Of a DNA stretch of 64,000 nucleotides, positions 36,555 to 47,497 are shown piece after piece. The stretch lies in NCBI GenBank assembly GCA_944472135.2, contig OX235264.1:119999809-120063808 (forward strand). Reading direction: 5' to 3'. The translations under genes and the position numbers were made by a program. This DNA comes from Trichobilharzia regenti. Its lineage: Eukaryota; Platyhelminthes; Trematoda; Strigeidida; Schistosomatidae. The notes under the pieces are model-generated. The model worked only from the letters and a program-made list of their open reading frames with translations, was not told the DNA's origin and searched no databases. How positions within the stretch are numbered: the stretch's first letter is position 1; each line of letters begins with the position of its first letter.

Positions 36555-37945
36555 ATGAAAAATTCCCATTCGAACATTAATAGACAGAAGACCAGTAGTT
36601 GTTCAGCGAAGAATCTCCTTTTGGAGGCGGCGAATTCATTTTCATAGCTGTACAATCACAATTATATTTATGGTTGTTTTGTATGTGTGTGCGTGTACAT
36701 TAAATTTGTCAAAGAAAAATACAAACAGTAAGTTCAGATGAATTGGATGTTGATATAAGAGGGTAGTAACAAAACTGATGAGTTGTCACAAACGACTGTT
36801 AAAGAAGAGTTACGTAATAACGTGAATAGATTGATGAAAGAGTTGTGCTTAGTGTGTACATGGAAACAAACTAACATACGTAATTACGCAAGAGTTTTAA
36901 GTAAATAGAACAATAAGCAAACAAGCAGAAGTTAAGTTCAATCAGCCGAGTTGTTACCATGAGAGTAGAAGTGGTTAAATAATTTTCTTTTGTATGCACA
37001 GTTCTGGTTCTTCCAACTGAATGGCTAAGGCTTCTGCAATATAAAGAAGACGGAGACGTATTGTCTTTGACAGGTTGTTCTTCACTTTGTAGATCTCTGT
37101 AAATGAGGCGTTTGTTGAGATGGAATGACCAGTGTTGTCGAGATAATGGATTATTGCACTCCTCATACGGCCACTACTTCCTTCCTGCAGCCACGCTAGA
37201 CTGTGTTCTTTAACCCTTTTTAACAGGATGTGCGTTGAACCACCTATTTACCTGGCTCCACAGCATCAGGTGAACTGATTTATACACATAGAAGTGGTCA
37301 GGTCCGAGAACTTGTCTTTTGGGCTTCTGCAGATCAGCGAGTGACTGAAGAACCCTATTCTCAATGTTGGCGCAAAGAAAGTTTTCCTTAAAGAAGTGGA
37401 TATTCTCCTCCGAAGGACATAACTGTATAAGTTCACCTTTGAAGTCGAGGTTCATATAAAGCTAATTTTCCTTGTTCATTTTCTTATTCAAATGTGAATT
37501 TTATTCCCTTTTATTCACTTTACTGTGTCAAGAAGCTAAAGATTCATTCTGTTTTTAGCACTGTATGTGACAGTGTCAGACATCCACATATCTCCAGCAT
37601 ATTTTTCGACTAGAATTAAATGTTGTATTAAGAGCAATATTTTCCCAACTGTTCATAAGTATATCTGCTACGATGGAGGATATTGGTGATGCATCCCATT
37701 GTTACACCTTCTGTTTGTCTATATAATTTATCCTGGAATTCGAAGACAGAAGATGTCAGACATCATTAACTGAATTCCTAAAATTAATTTTCTCAATGGG
37801 CAGCTTCACCTTATGCGTGAGTTCAGGATCTTCAGTTAGTTCTTTTTTAACTTCATGCAAGGCTATATTGATTAGTATATTAGTGTACAAATCAGTTATA
37901 TCAAGAAAAGACCTAAATGACGAAATAAAACAAATCGAAAAAGCG
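36555..37945 (-). pseudogene. Penelope-like element (family D), minus strand, decayed
   Basis: Minus-strand pieces in order: RT near motif A, FLDITDLYTNILI (about 37870-37910); motif B GVTMGC (about 37680-37720); 37210-37455, an 81-codon frame before the nuclease; and 36975-37166, the C-terminus with LCIQKK. 36560-36960 is the 3' untranslated part, also found at 46805-47200. A GIY-YIG core is not visible. Several frameshifts separate the parts. Confidence 0.7.
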
Positions 37946-37952
37946 CTGGCGT

Positions 37953-38150
37953 TCGTCGATGGCACAGTGGTTAGGACTCTCGCCGACCATGCACATGTTC
38001 CGGGGTTCGAGCCCACGCCGACGCACACCTGATATCTATGGTCGGCCTGCGAAATTTGGGCTACCGATATCCACGCTGAAAATTCCATACTTGTACCAAA
38101 AATACGGTGTGGAATCAAACTGTAATCAAAAATTAAATTAATTAAAATTA
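37953..38150 (+). mobile_element. Second SINE family with tRNA-like head (copy 1)
   Basis: A-box TGGCACAGTGG and B-box GGTTCGAGCCC lie about 45 bp apart (37959-38015). After the tRNA-like part, about 120 bp ending in AATCAAAAATTAAATTAAT matches the copy at 61480-61665 on the other strand. The head is unrelated to that of the ribozyme SINE, and no hammerhead is present. It lies against the 5' side of the family D PLE. Confidence 0.8.
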
Positions 38151-38755
38151 AATAACTTAACCATCCTATAAAATTTATTATGAAGATCAGAAAATGTCAG
38201 AAGCGAAATAAAAATAATACGGAAAGTGATAATGATAACATGAATAAGTGAGAATATAAGGCATTTACAGTAGTTTTACCATATTAGGAGGGGAAATCGG
38301 AGACCGTGACCACGTAACAATCGTAATAAAGCAGAAATTAGGGTGTTATTTAAACCTGTAGGGTTAAGCGACCCTGTCTGTCAAGTAACTATATAGGTGA
38401 AATTAGTAGATCGGGCTAGGTAACCATATTTTCAGAATATAAGAATGTCAGCTTAGGTAAGAATGGTTGACCCCACCCACAAAGATAAGTGATTTAGAAA
38501 AAAAAACCTCAGCACTATATTGCACTGCATGCATTAACATTAACAACGCACAACCACACCACAAGGTGGATGGGACAGAGTCAACATTTTCAGAAGTAAT
38601 CTAGGTAGGTTAAGAAAGAGAGATTGATTACTAAATCCTGCCTTGTTCATCAAGTCTACATCCAACACTTGCAATAGGAATGACTCAACACTTATACCAA
38701 TCAAATCAAGCGATGAATTGGAATGATAGGATTGTATCAACAAAGTTAGAAAGTT
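38150..38755. other. Non-coding, no recognisable element
   Basis: No frame with a known motif. A 67-codon minus frame (38540-38743) has no recognisable domain. CAATAGGAATGACTCAACAC near 38676 hints at the terminal repeat of PLE family A, which becomes clear just downstream. Confidence 0.45.
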
Positions 38756-38870
38756 GTGTGAATAATGTTTTGGTATGATTATGACGAGAAATAATGATTT
38801 GTGCTCGAAACGTTGTCATCAGTAAATATTGATTACTGTATAGAAACACTGTGAGACTTTATCAGAATAA
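38755..38870 (+). repeat. PLE family A terminal-repeat fragment
   Basis: TATGATTATGACGAGAAATA, TGCTCGAAACGTTGTCATC and CAGTAAATATTGATTACTG follow the same order as 2230-2300 and 41640-41720. It is a solo fragment without coding sequence. Confidence 0.55.
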
Positions 38871-39535
38871 CTGTTTTTACGCATAATGAACTTCTCTTAA
38901 ACAAATACAACATCTCTCTTCATTCAGAGAATTATCGAAAACAAAGTAGCCTGGATAGATCTTTAATTGTAGCATCAATTCCTTCACCCATGACCTCATT
39001 ACGGACCTTCAAAAGACCATCATGATGCCAGTAATTGATGAGATCTAACCTTTGTCAGCTCTCCACATAAAACTGCCATCAGTGAATAACATCAACGGAC
39101 TGAAGAGTTCTTAGGTTAGACTGAATCAACTGCTCTGTTTTGCTTAATTCTCAACGTTTATGCGACTGATGTTAACACGTTCGGGGTGGGGTGGGGTGTG
39201 TGTGAAATCTACAATAACCTTAATTAAATCCGCATCAATATTGCAATTTAATTATGAAATAAGAAGAAATGTTGTTATGCAACTGTAACCAATTTTTTTT
39301 ATGTGTGTGACCAAGAAACTTTTCAAGACATAGTGAGACATATATTTCAATTAATTAATTATTTATTTATTCCTTAATTACTTATGTGTAATTAATATAT
39401 AGGGTATTTTTTATATTCACAAGAGTGTACGCCTCCATTATGTGACTTGAGTTTAGTGTAAATTAGAGTTTCAAGTATTGGTTTTGTAGGGAGTTTGTTT
39501 GATTGCATGGAGGATTTAATACCAATAATTGAAAA
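38871..39535. other. Non-coding, AT-rich
   Basis: No frame, tRNA-like signal or match to other repeats that I can support. Poly-T and ATTAATTAATTATTTATT tracts occur at 39290-39380. Confidence 0.5.
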
Positions 39536-39540
39536 TTAAT

Positions 39541-39895
39541 CTCTGCTCACTAGTGACTGGCCCTATTCAGGCAGTTAAACTGGGGTTCTAGTGGGAAGCC
39601 GTGACCAGTAGGATACAGCAGGTTGAAGATAAGGCAGTAACTCATCGAAGAAGACATTGCGAAGTGGTCGCGCTATGTTGTGAATTCACAACAGTTAGAA
39701 TTCAAGGACCATTGGATCGGGTCCTAGTGGCTCAATGGTCTACAAGCTCGCCTTGTAACCAGAAGGTCCTGGGTTCGAACCCCGGTGGGTGCGTACTGCT
39801 AGAGAGTCCCAAACTAGAGACGAAACAGCTGTCCAGTACTCCAGGTTTTCCAGTGGTTCTCTAACTAATGTCAGCTCATGATTAAATCCTCGATG
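39541..39895 (+). mobile_element. SINE, tRNA-headed, best-preserved dispersed hammerhead layout
   Basis: Full-length copy: GCTCACTAGTGACTGG start, A-box TGGCTCAATGG, B-box GGTTCGAACCC. The hammerhead lies at 39793-39839: stem I GTACTG/CAGTAC, stem II GTCC/GGAC with one extra A, stem III ACAG/CTGT, cleavage after C39833. The core reads CTAGAGA instead of CTGANGA, a change of essential bases, so no cleavage is expected. An 87-codon frame across it (39601-39864) is incidental. The tail is TGTCAGCTCATGATTAAATCC. Confidence 0.88.
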
Positions 39896-39984
39896 AAATT
39901 AGAGTTTGTTTCTTCATTTGCTGAAGTACAAGTTGACACACTTTTATTGTTTTTAATTAATTAACATTCATTAGGAAATTGGAT

Positions 39985-40335
39985 TACATCATCACATTTA
40001 TAGTCCCTCTACTTTGCTTAATCTGAAGGTAGGTACCTATTTAAGGAATCACGAAATTTGTAATGTCAGTCTTTGTAAAGGTTAATCACCCACTAGTCTG
40101 AATAAAGGAAGAGCAACTACAGTAGCGGATTGTGCACAATAAGAAGATGGTACCATCACTGCCTATATTTCGTTGGCTTCTCATTCGCTCAGCTGCTTAC
40201 AGCTCAAATAAATTATTATGAAGTTTATGTACAGAAACGTTTTAACATATTTGCAAATTTTACATGATTTCAATTGACAACAGATACCGGAATTAGTGAA
40301 TAGTGTTCAGAAAAGTATACTCATGCTATTCCTAT
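39985..40335 (-). pseudogene. Penelope-like element (family B) 3' part, split by an RTE copy
   Basis: It matches 56065-56280 block by block: AATAAGAAGATGGT, TGGCTTCTCAT, ACAGAAACGTTTTAACAT, TTGCAAATTTTACATG. Non-coding tail of the minus-strand PLE whose nuclease remnant follows beyond the RTE insertion. Confidence 0.6.
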
Positions 40336-41033
40336 TAATTTATTATTGTTTCCTTTAATCCCCAGAGGAATATACGGCTTCAGCTAAACGTCTCCAATGA
40401 GTTCAGTTCTCTGCCAACGTTTTTACCTGACTCCATGTCTGCCCACATGCTTTCATCATCTCCACTTCACATGACCTCCTCCAAGTCACCCTCGCACTGA
40501 CGACCAACTCGCCGCTTCCCTTTCGGGTTCCACTCGAGCAATGGTCTGGCGTGTGGTGTCACTTGATGGTTTCCTTAAAGCCAGTCCACCTCCATTTCTT
40601 CCTGCTTACTTGTTGCACAGTCAGTTCCTGTTGGGTTAGTTCGCTCATTGCCTGAAATCCATATTGCTGATCTTTTCTGGCCGGCTATCTGATCTTGAGT
40701 AATATTGAGCGAAGACAGACGTCGATAAAGGTCTATGGTTTTTGTTTGACGTGCTCTTCATGACGCGTATAGTAGCACTGACTGACTTCACGTTGGAGTT
40801 AAAAAAATCCAGACGTTACCTTCATTTCCATGCCGAGTGCTGTTGACCTCCACACAGACTTGAGAGTAATGAAAGCTTGTCTTGCTTTCTCGATGATCCT
40901 CGCTTTGATATCCTTGTCAGTTCTGTTCGCCTGTAGTTGAAACGAAGCTTCCCATGTAGGTGAAGGAAGTTGTTTCTTTCAGGTTCCTCCCATTTATGCT
41001 GAATGTTGTCCGCTGCTGTTTTGTAGTTTTTAC
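40336..41033 (-). pseudogene. RTE-like fragment, minus strand, inside PLE family B
   Basis: The reverse complement matches 32559-33240, including the segment for GGAGGAACCTGAAAGAAACA, the CACTCGG...AAGTCTGTGTGGAGG block, and the RTE C-terminus (WRSGGQT and NPKGKRRVGRQ-like tracts). Many frameshifts. The 3' end is an A/T-rich TTATTATT tract on the left. The PLE resumes at 41034. Confidence 0.7.
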
Positions 41034-41430
41034 AAAAGGCACTTCAAGTTTAAACAAAATAAATGTATGTACATAATAGTAAAGGAGTTGCGTAATAAAG
41101 ATAAAAGGTACCTAAGACGATGAGTGATTATTAAATTAGGTAACAATGTAGTGAATTCAACTCAAATCATAGAAACAAGAGACAAGCAAAATTACACTAT
41201 ATCACAGAGGGGATAAGGTTAAAGCCAAAGTTTACGTAACCGAATGAAAGAGGGTACAAAGATATCCAGTTACCACGCAGCAGGGCAAGTGAAGACTGAT
41301 AACTGCTTCTTTCTGAACACATAAATCGGGAAAATTGAGGAAAATCAAGCTTTTAGTTGATAGAAAGATTTTGCGATTTCCACCTCATGAAGTTTCTGAA
41401 TAGTCGCCTTCCCGCAGAATCTTTCAATTC
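41034..41430 (-). pseudogene. Penelope-like element (family B), nuclease C-terminal remnant
   Basis: It matches 56290-56700: TCAAGTTTAAACAAAATAAATG, AACAAGAGACAAG, TTCTTTCTGAACACATAAAT. On the minus strand it would encode the region after the GIY-YIG core, with GATTTTGCGATTTCCACCT shared with the 56.6-kb copy. It is truncated after about 41420. Confidence 0.6.
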
Positions 41431-41589
41431 ACCCGCTGGTTGTTAGCAGTGAATTTAATAGTTGTGAGGGTCATTCAAATTGTAAAATCACTAAAACTAT
41501 TGTTTTAGAAAGTCAGAGCTCTCTTGTGAAAGTCTCGTCTAATCTCTTCTATGCAGATGCCAGTGGTATTATAAGTATCCAGACAATAG

Positions 41590-41757
41590 ATGTCACGAAT
41601 TTTTTGGGAATAATTTCAGCACCAAATCAGATTCAATCATCATAATTGATATGATTATGAACAATAAGTAAATTATGCTCGAAACTTTGTCATCCGGTAT
41701 ACCATACTGTTTCTCTGATTTTGTGATATATCTGATAAATAAATTATTATGATTGGA
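41590..41757 (+). repeat. PLE family A terminal-repeat fragment
   Basis: ATGATTATGAACAATAAGTA, TGCTCGAAACTTTGTCATCC and a TGATAAATAAATTATTATG end match the terminal repeats at 2230-2335 and 33490-33600. No coding part is attached. Confidence 0.6.
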
Positions 41758-41769
41758 GGATCATGAGGT

Positions 41770-42040
41770 GACATCGGTTACAGAACCATTTTAAGATCCC
41801 ACAAGAGTACTGGATAGATGCTGCGTCCTACTTTGGGATTCTTCATTGGTACTCACCCATCTCAATGGCATTCGAATCCAGTAACTTCTGGATACAAGAC
41901 GGCGAGCTCTCTCGTAGACCATTGAGCCACTGGGCCTCGATCCAATGGCCAGTGCGTGAATTCTAACTTCTGCCAATTCATGAGATAGCGCGATTACTTC
42001 ACAATGTCTTCTTCGATGAGTTACTGCCTTACCTTCAAAC
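41770..42040 (-). mobile_element. SINE, minus-strand half of a head-to-head pair
   Basis: The reverse complement of a B-box GGATTCGAATGCC lies near 41871-41884, and that of the A-box near 41922-41933. Its ribozyme part is degraded (CCAATGAAGAATCCC...GGACGCAGC). It faces a plus-strand copy of the same subfamily that begins within about 100 bp. Confidence 0.8.
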
Positions 42041-42378
42041 CCATTCAGGCAGTTACCTAGAGTTCTAGTGGGAAGACGTGACCAGCAGGGTACAGCAGGT
42101 TGAACTCATGGAAGAAGACATTGCAAAGTGGTAGCGCTATGTCGTGAATTGACAGAAGTTAGAATTCATGCGCTGGCCATTGGATCGAGTCCCAGTGGCT
42201 CAATGGTCTACGAGAGAGCTCGCCTTCTTGTATCCAGAAGTTACTGGATTCGAATGCCATTGAGATGGGTGAGTACCAATGAAGAATTCTAAAGTAGGAC
42301 GCAGCAGCTATCCAATGTACTGTCATGTGGTTTTCCAATGTTGCTCTAACTCATGTAAGCTCATGGTAAAATCGTGTA
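42041..42378 (+). mobile_element. SINE, plus-strand half of a head-to-head pair
   Basis: CATTCAGGCAGTTACCTAG, A-box TGGCTCAATGG (42198-42208) and a B-box-like GGATTCGAATGCC. It shares with its neighbour the derived segment GCCATTGAGATGGGTGAG, unlike the other SINEs here. The hammerhead region (CCAATGAAGAATTC...GGACGCAGC) has lost the GAAA and the core. Confidence 0.8.
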
Positions 42379-43325
42379 ACCAATCAAAACCAATACTTCA
42401 AAATTAATATGAATCAATATAAATTCTTTGAAATAATACCAGCGTGTTTAAGAAAAAGTCAAAACAAGATTTTTTTATTTTGAACTTTTGTTTGTGTTTA
42501 CCCACAGCCTCTTCAATAGAATTACACGGGTTTTATTAACTATCCGAAAATCTACATAAACTAACGTGAATTCCTTTCAAGGTCATTTACTGATCGGAAA
42601 ACATTTGTGCCAATATTAGAGAAAAATGTCACCAATTATCACATAGTTGTAATGATTCTCTAATGTCAAATTGTCATATATGCGTATGTTGCTTGTTTTT
42701 GTGAAAAACATGCGAATATTTTTACAGTGGTCATAGCATAGGATTTGAATATTTTTGCATTTCTCTCTCCTCATCTATATCGCTTCATTGGTGATAAATC
42801 TATTTCTTCTCTCCTATGTATTACTGAAATATATGTATGCCTAGTTTTGCCAAATCTTGTTCAAAACGTTTAAATGACTATTTGAAGGAGTTATCGCGCA
42901 CTGGCGTGGGCCTTTTGTTTTTCCCTCCGTTTGGATTTCTGGATTCCTATTGGTTGTTAGTACTTTTAATGTATCACAGGATTATTGCATTTTCAAGGTC
43001 ATTCCGATTGTATGCATATACAGAACTTCTGTTCAACAGTTTGGGAGTTGTTTGGACAGTGAAAGCCCTTTTATCGACGTCTAGTCTTTTCTTTTGTCTT
43101 TGACTGCCGGTGACGTTATTGTTGTTGTGGATGTACGTTTAGGATAGATTAGCCAGTGCACTAAATTAGCACTCTCTCATAGGTTAATAAATCGTAGTTC
43201 CGATCATAACAGTTACATTCGATGTAGTTAAAATGTTCAAGGCTTCAGACATCTGTCACCTTTTATGTTAATGAAATCCTCTTCCGACAGTTTCGACACT
43301 CTTGAAATCAATTTTAAGTCCGCAT
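42379..43325. other. Non-coding or unassigned
   Basis: An 88-codon plus frame (42837-43103) is rich in hydrophobic residues but has no recognisable domain, and I do not call it a gene. GTGACGTTATTGTTG near 43111 is slightly LTR-like. No repeats matching the rest of the window were found. Confidence 0.4.
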
Positions 43326-43329
43326 TTCT

Positions 43330-43680
43330 TTAGCTGATGTTTATTCGAGACTCTTTAATTGCACTTCATTTCTAGGCGAATGTTTCTTGCACAGCCTGTG
43401 TTTATTCACTTTGATCTTGACCCTGTCTACTACTGGCAAAGTTGAACAACAGCGTCTCCGAGGAGTGCGAACGCTCCAATGAAATTGAAGGCATTTTAGT
43501 CGTTGGCTAACGATACCTGTCATTATTATAGCTGAGATATCAACGCTATTCGCATGAAGGACATGAGTTGCTTGATGATTGAATATAAGCCTTGCTGACT
43601 GGTTAGTGACCCAAAAGCGCAAAATCTAGGTCAAGCAAGACTTCCTGCCAGTTGTTGCTGTCAACCATCTAATAACAATA
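43330..43680. repeat. Dispersed repeat related to 52860-53060
   Basis: GACTGGTTAGTGACCC, AAGACTTCCTGCCAG and CAACCATCTAATA match the sequence of the 53.0-kb copy (GACTGGTGAGTGCC, AAGGCTTCCTGCCGG, CAACTATTTAATA). The same tail occurs near 58360-58410. A 93-codon minus frame across it has no known domain. Confidence 0.4.
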
Positions 43681-44210
43681 GTTATCTAAATGTTTAGAAT
43701 TCATCATCAAAACTGACAGCCATCAAATCTTTACAGCAGAACATCGGGAAACAATCAGATGTGTTAAGGAATACAGTTGGAGTTGACTTAAAAGCCTCAA
43801 TCTATGTAATCAGCAATCAATATTACTGATAGCTGTTAATTTCTGTTTCTCAGCAAACTTTCTTTAAAAAAAAATACAGAACAAGGATTACAAAGTTTGA
43901 AATCAACTTTTAGAAAAATTTACTCTGAAATAGAGTTTATGGACGAAAAACAAACATTGTCAAAAGTCAACTGTATCCAAAATACACAACCCAGCTGTCA
44001 AATTCACATTGTCATGGTAACCTAAGTTGTTACATTTTAGATGGGGTTTTTTTTCCACTTTTTTTTCCTAATTTGCATGTGAGTTAACTTGAAGTGAATG
44101 TTTTATTCATGAGAGGAGGCAATGTCCAGTTGTACAACATCACTGCTTCCAGTTTTATTCTTAGAAAATTTATTGAAAACGAGGAAGGAATTTTAATATA
44201 TATTATTATA
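43681..44210. other. Non-coding, no recognisable element
   Basis: AT-rich with poly-A and poly-T tracts (43861-43875, 44046-44070). Nothing supportable. Confidence 0.45.
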
Positions 44211-44214
44211 ATAT

Positions 44215-44600
44215 TATTTTTGTTCCATTTGGTTCCGAGAGGAAAATAGCAGGCCTTCCACAGAACATTTCCGTTTTGTCCTGTTCTCTGCTGACCTCTT
44301 TAGCTTGGCCCACTGTTGCCTATAGTCTCTGGTCCCTTTGTAACACGACCTCCTTCATGTCACCCTTGCACCAATGGTTTGGATGACGGGCAATGACATT
44401 TGACAATCTCCTCAGAGTGTCTGTGTGCTCGATCCATCTTCATTTTCTCCCTACATATTTATTCGGCAGTCGGCTCTTCTTGGTTGATTTGCCGCCTGTC
44501 AGAGTTTCTTGTTGTTAATTCTCTCTGCTTCGGTCAGCTATTTGATCTTCAGTAAGGAGGTAGCAAAGGCAGCTGTCGATAAATATTTTTGTAACTTGTA
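44215..44600 (-). pseudogene. RTE-like 3' fragment, minus strand
   Basis: The reverse complement gives the RTE C-terminal order: AATATGTAGGGAGAAAATGA, the GAGGAGATTGTCAAATG block, CATGAAGGAGGTC, then the CGGAACCAAATGGAACA tail. Heavily diverged, with a TTATTATAATATTATT 3' tract at 44200-44220. It lies back to back with the PLE remnant that follows. Confidence 0.6.
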
Positions 44601-44604
44601 ACTT

Positions 44605-45160
44605 TACTCTCGAAGCTGAATCCGACGGAATGTTCCACTTCATCGACGTCCATTTAACAAGAAACGCCAACAACTGTCTGAAAACGTACATATACAAAAA
44701 GTCCGCATGCAATGAACGATTCATCAATTTTCAAAGCTTAATGCCTCTAAACAGGAAGAGGAACCTGATACACACCCTTTCCTCGAGGATTCGGACGATA
44801 TACAGCGAGGAAGTGATTGATGAGGAATTACGCAATCTCAGAAAAACTCTGATGGAAAACAGGTTTCCGCTCAGGTTCATAGACAAGAATCTCAAATCAA
44901 AGAAGACTTCCCAACAAGTCCAATCCGTCCCAAAGTAGATACTTCTGCTTAATCTAGAATTCAAAGGTGACACTGAAACAGAAATCCTTCGTAAACGCCT
45001 CTCCGAATCTCTGAGGAAAATATACTTCGCCGCGAGCCTACGAGTGACGTTTTCCTGCAAGACATTGTTCAGCCAGAAGGCAACAGACAAGCTGTCACAC
45101 TGGGCTACTTCAACGTGCATATACCAGTTTACTTGCTCTTGAGGAGCTGAGTACATCGAC
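44605..45160 (+). pseudogene. Penelope-like element RT C-terminal fragment
   Basis: 44630-44938 (102 codons): FHFIDVHLTRNANN, IYKKSACNERF, HTLSSRIRTIYSEEVIDEEL, typical of the region after the PLE catalytic loop. Past a stop, a diverged stretch (about 44941-45080) continues toward the nuclease, with LRKRLSES-like and FSCKTLFSQ-like pieces. No YIG core follows. It is related to the minus-strand fragment at 62265-62471. Confidence 0.7.
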
Positions 45161-45389
45161 CGTAACCATGCGCCAACTTGAAAAACGCGCTCGTGAACAC
45201 TATCCAGCCTGGTTAGTAAAAGAAGAAAAAAATGTGTATATAGTTCAGTGACAGAAATCGTGATCTATTCGGGATATATAATATGCAAGATCCGATCAAA
45301 CTATATGACAGTGTGTTGAGAGCAGCCTGCTAGCCAATTGGTTGACATTAACCTACGTCAATGTCTAGGTCATTAATATGGGCCGTGAG

Positions 45390-45607
45390 GAAATATGAAC
45401 AAGGCTGTTTCAACAACCAGTCACAGCAAACTTAAACGTGGGCAAATATGATTCGCGGACAGATGGCTCCACTTTCCGAGGAACTCAAAAACAGCCAATC
45501 AGAAGACTGTGTTTGTCTACTTGACTAGGCTATAATAATGTATGTAAAATTTATATAAATACGTGTTGATTTTTGTAATAAAACGATCCGTTGCCTGGCC
45601 CTTGTCT
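45390..45607 (+). repeat. LTR-like dispersed repeat, copy 1
   Basis: It shares with 61880-62121 a TGCTTCAACAACC-type start, CTATAATAATGTA, TACGTGTTGATTT, AATAAAACGATC and GTTGCCTGGCCCTTGTCTTC, ending in GTTGTTACAA. A polyadenylation signal followed by a CA end is what an LTR R-U5 would show, but no internal region or primer site is proven. Confidence 0.4.
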
Positions 45608-46125
45608 TCTGTTGTTACAACAGTGGAAGAAATAATAAAGAGGAGAGTTCACGTAGTGCATCTGGGTAAGTTGCTATTTCGCTGCCTCACCTTTTTTCTC
45701 CCATCACACAAATAAGGTAATGTAGAGTTTTTATATTACTTCCAAACATCGTCCAAACATATAGTTTTCGATAGTTGCTTCTAGTTTGCATATCTTATGA
45801 AATGTGTAACAGCAGATTTGTTTATACAGAGGATGTTCACTGCCTGACAAGTTGGTTCAGTGATACTCCACTACCTCCCTTACTCACAGCTGTTAGTGCT
45901 CTTCATAGTGTAAGGAAGAGTTTGTTAAATTGTCCAGGAAATATTAGGCTGGGGGAGCAATAATGAATAACAGGATGTGTAAAAATATTAACAGACTTAA
46001 AAAGTAGACGGTGAAAAAAACCACATTGTTTTAACTTCCTTACGTAGAATATTAGACAAAATATCTTTCTGGAAACTAACTTAATTTAGGAAGACCAAGA
46101 AAGATCAATGGAAAAACACTATCCA
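45608..46125. other. Non-coding, no recognisable element
   Basis: A 62-codon plus frame (45775-45963) has no known domain. No repeat matches. Confidence 0.45.
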
Positions 46126-46129
46126 AGGT

Positions 46130-46545
46130 GCTCAAGTGTTGGTTTGTAAGGATCAATCAAATCCTTACAAACCAACACTTGAACATCGATGAGATACTCG
46201 CTGACGAGCTCCCCTATTCAGATAGGTAGTTACCTGAGGTTCTAATGGGAAGTCGTGGCCAATAGGATGCATCAGGTCGAGTGTGATGATAAATACTCTC
46301 CGAAGACATTGGCTAGAAAACGCGTTATGTTGTGAATTGGCAGAAGACAGAATTCATGCACTGCCTGTTGGGTCAGGTCCCTGTGGCTTAATTGTCTACG
46401 AGCTAACTCGCCTGGTAACCAGATGGTCCTGGCTTCGAACACCGGTGTGTGCCTACTGATGAAGAGTCCCAAACTAGACTGACGAAACAGCTGTCCAGTA
46501 CCCCTAATGACTTTCTTATGGTTATCTAACCATTTCACCTCATGA
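46130..46545 (+). mobile_element. SINE with leading inverted tail
   Basis: 46132-46153 and 46161-46182 form a perfect 22-bp inverted repeat with a 7-bp loop; both arms are the CTTACAAACCAACACTTG end of the SINE tail. The SINE body follows: GAGCTCCCCTATTCAG, A-box-like TGGCTTAATTG, B-box-like GGCTTCGAACACC. Its ribozyme region keeps CTGATGA and GACGAAAC with stem III ACAG/CTGT, but extra bases separate the core from stem II. Confidence 0.8.
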
Positions 46546-46804
46546 TTAAAATCTGTAATGAAACAATCTAAGGTAGTTAACACTAGATTTAGTTTCAACC
46601 GCTGCTTCATCTATGATAGTGGAATCATGTGAAATAACGAGTTCATGTAAGTCACGATTAAGTTTGAAAGTGAAATAAACGACCTGAGTAACATTTGAAG
46701 GAATACAGCCTAAGACCATTTTTAAAAGGGACCGTGAAGTGTTTTACAAAGTATATAACCTAGTTTTTATCATTTGAAATTTGAAACTGCATCTCACAAA
46801 ATGT
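46546..46804. other. Non-coding
   Basis: AT-rich, with no frame that I can support. A 112-codon minus frame (46272-46610) runs across the SINE and is incidental. Confidence 0.4.
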
Positions 46805-47466
46805 CTCCATTCAAAGATTTATAAACAGAACACCAGTAGATCAGAGAATGTTTCTTCTCGGCGAATTAATTTCACAGCTGTAAAATCGCAAACATAGATG
46901 GTTATTTTGTATATATGTGTGTACGTTAACTTTGACAAACGAAAGAACAATCTGGTAAGTCTCTGGAGGAATTACATAATATAAAAGGCGTTCACAGGAA
47001 TTGAGTTTTAACACAAGAGGGTAGTAACAAAAGTGAAGAGTTGTCACAAGCGATTGTTGAAGAAGAGTTACGCAATAACTTGAGTATTTTTATGAAAGAG
47101 TTGTCCTCAGGGTGTACATAGAAACGAAATAACATACGGAATTACGCAAGAGTTTTAAGTAGTTAGAAAAAAAAAGCAAACAAGAAATAGTTGAGTCAAA
47201 CGAAGTCACCCGCTGATCTGCAGAAGCCCGGCCGACAAGATCTCGCAAACTGACGCCTTATGTATATATATAAGTTCAGCTGTTGCAATGGAGTCAGACA
47301 CATTGGTCATTCGATGCTCATCCAGTCAAAAAGCGTCAAAGAACACTATCCGGTGTAGCTGCAGAAGGGAAATAAAGGCCGTATAAACAGTGGCATAATC
47401 AAACATTTCATCACCAGTTGTCATTTCATCTCAACAAACGCCTCCTTCAAAGTAATCTACAAAGTG
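46805..47466 (+). pseudogene. Older Penelope-like element (family D), left part
   Basis: 46805-47200 matches the 3' part of the 36.6-kb element in opposite orientation to the coding remnant, as expected for a PLE with an inverted end. 47209-47466 encodes the nuclease C-terminal region up to NASFKVIYKV. The reading frame is cut at AATCTACAAAGTG by the insertion of another PLE and resumes at 49541. Confidence 0.75.
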
Positions 47467-47497
47467 GATATGATAGAGAAGATTTGTAGCTCAGGTG

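Noticed and set aside
42837..43103. 88-codon hydrophobic plus-strand frame as a membrane protein gene
   Set aside because: No known domain, no neighbouring exon-like frames and no support for a start; AT-rich DNA easily gives hydrophobic frames.
44731..45156. 141-codon minus-strand frame
   Set aside because: It is antisense to the PLE RT remnant at 44605-45160 and has no motifs of its own.
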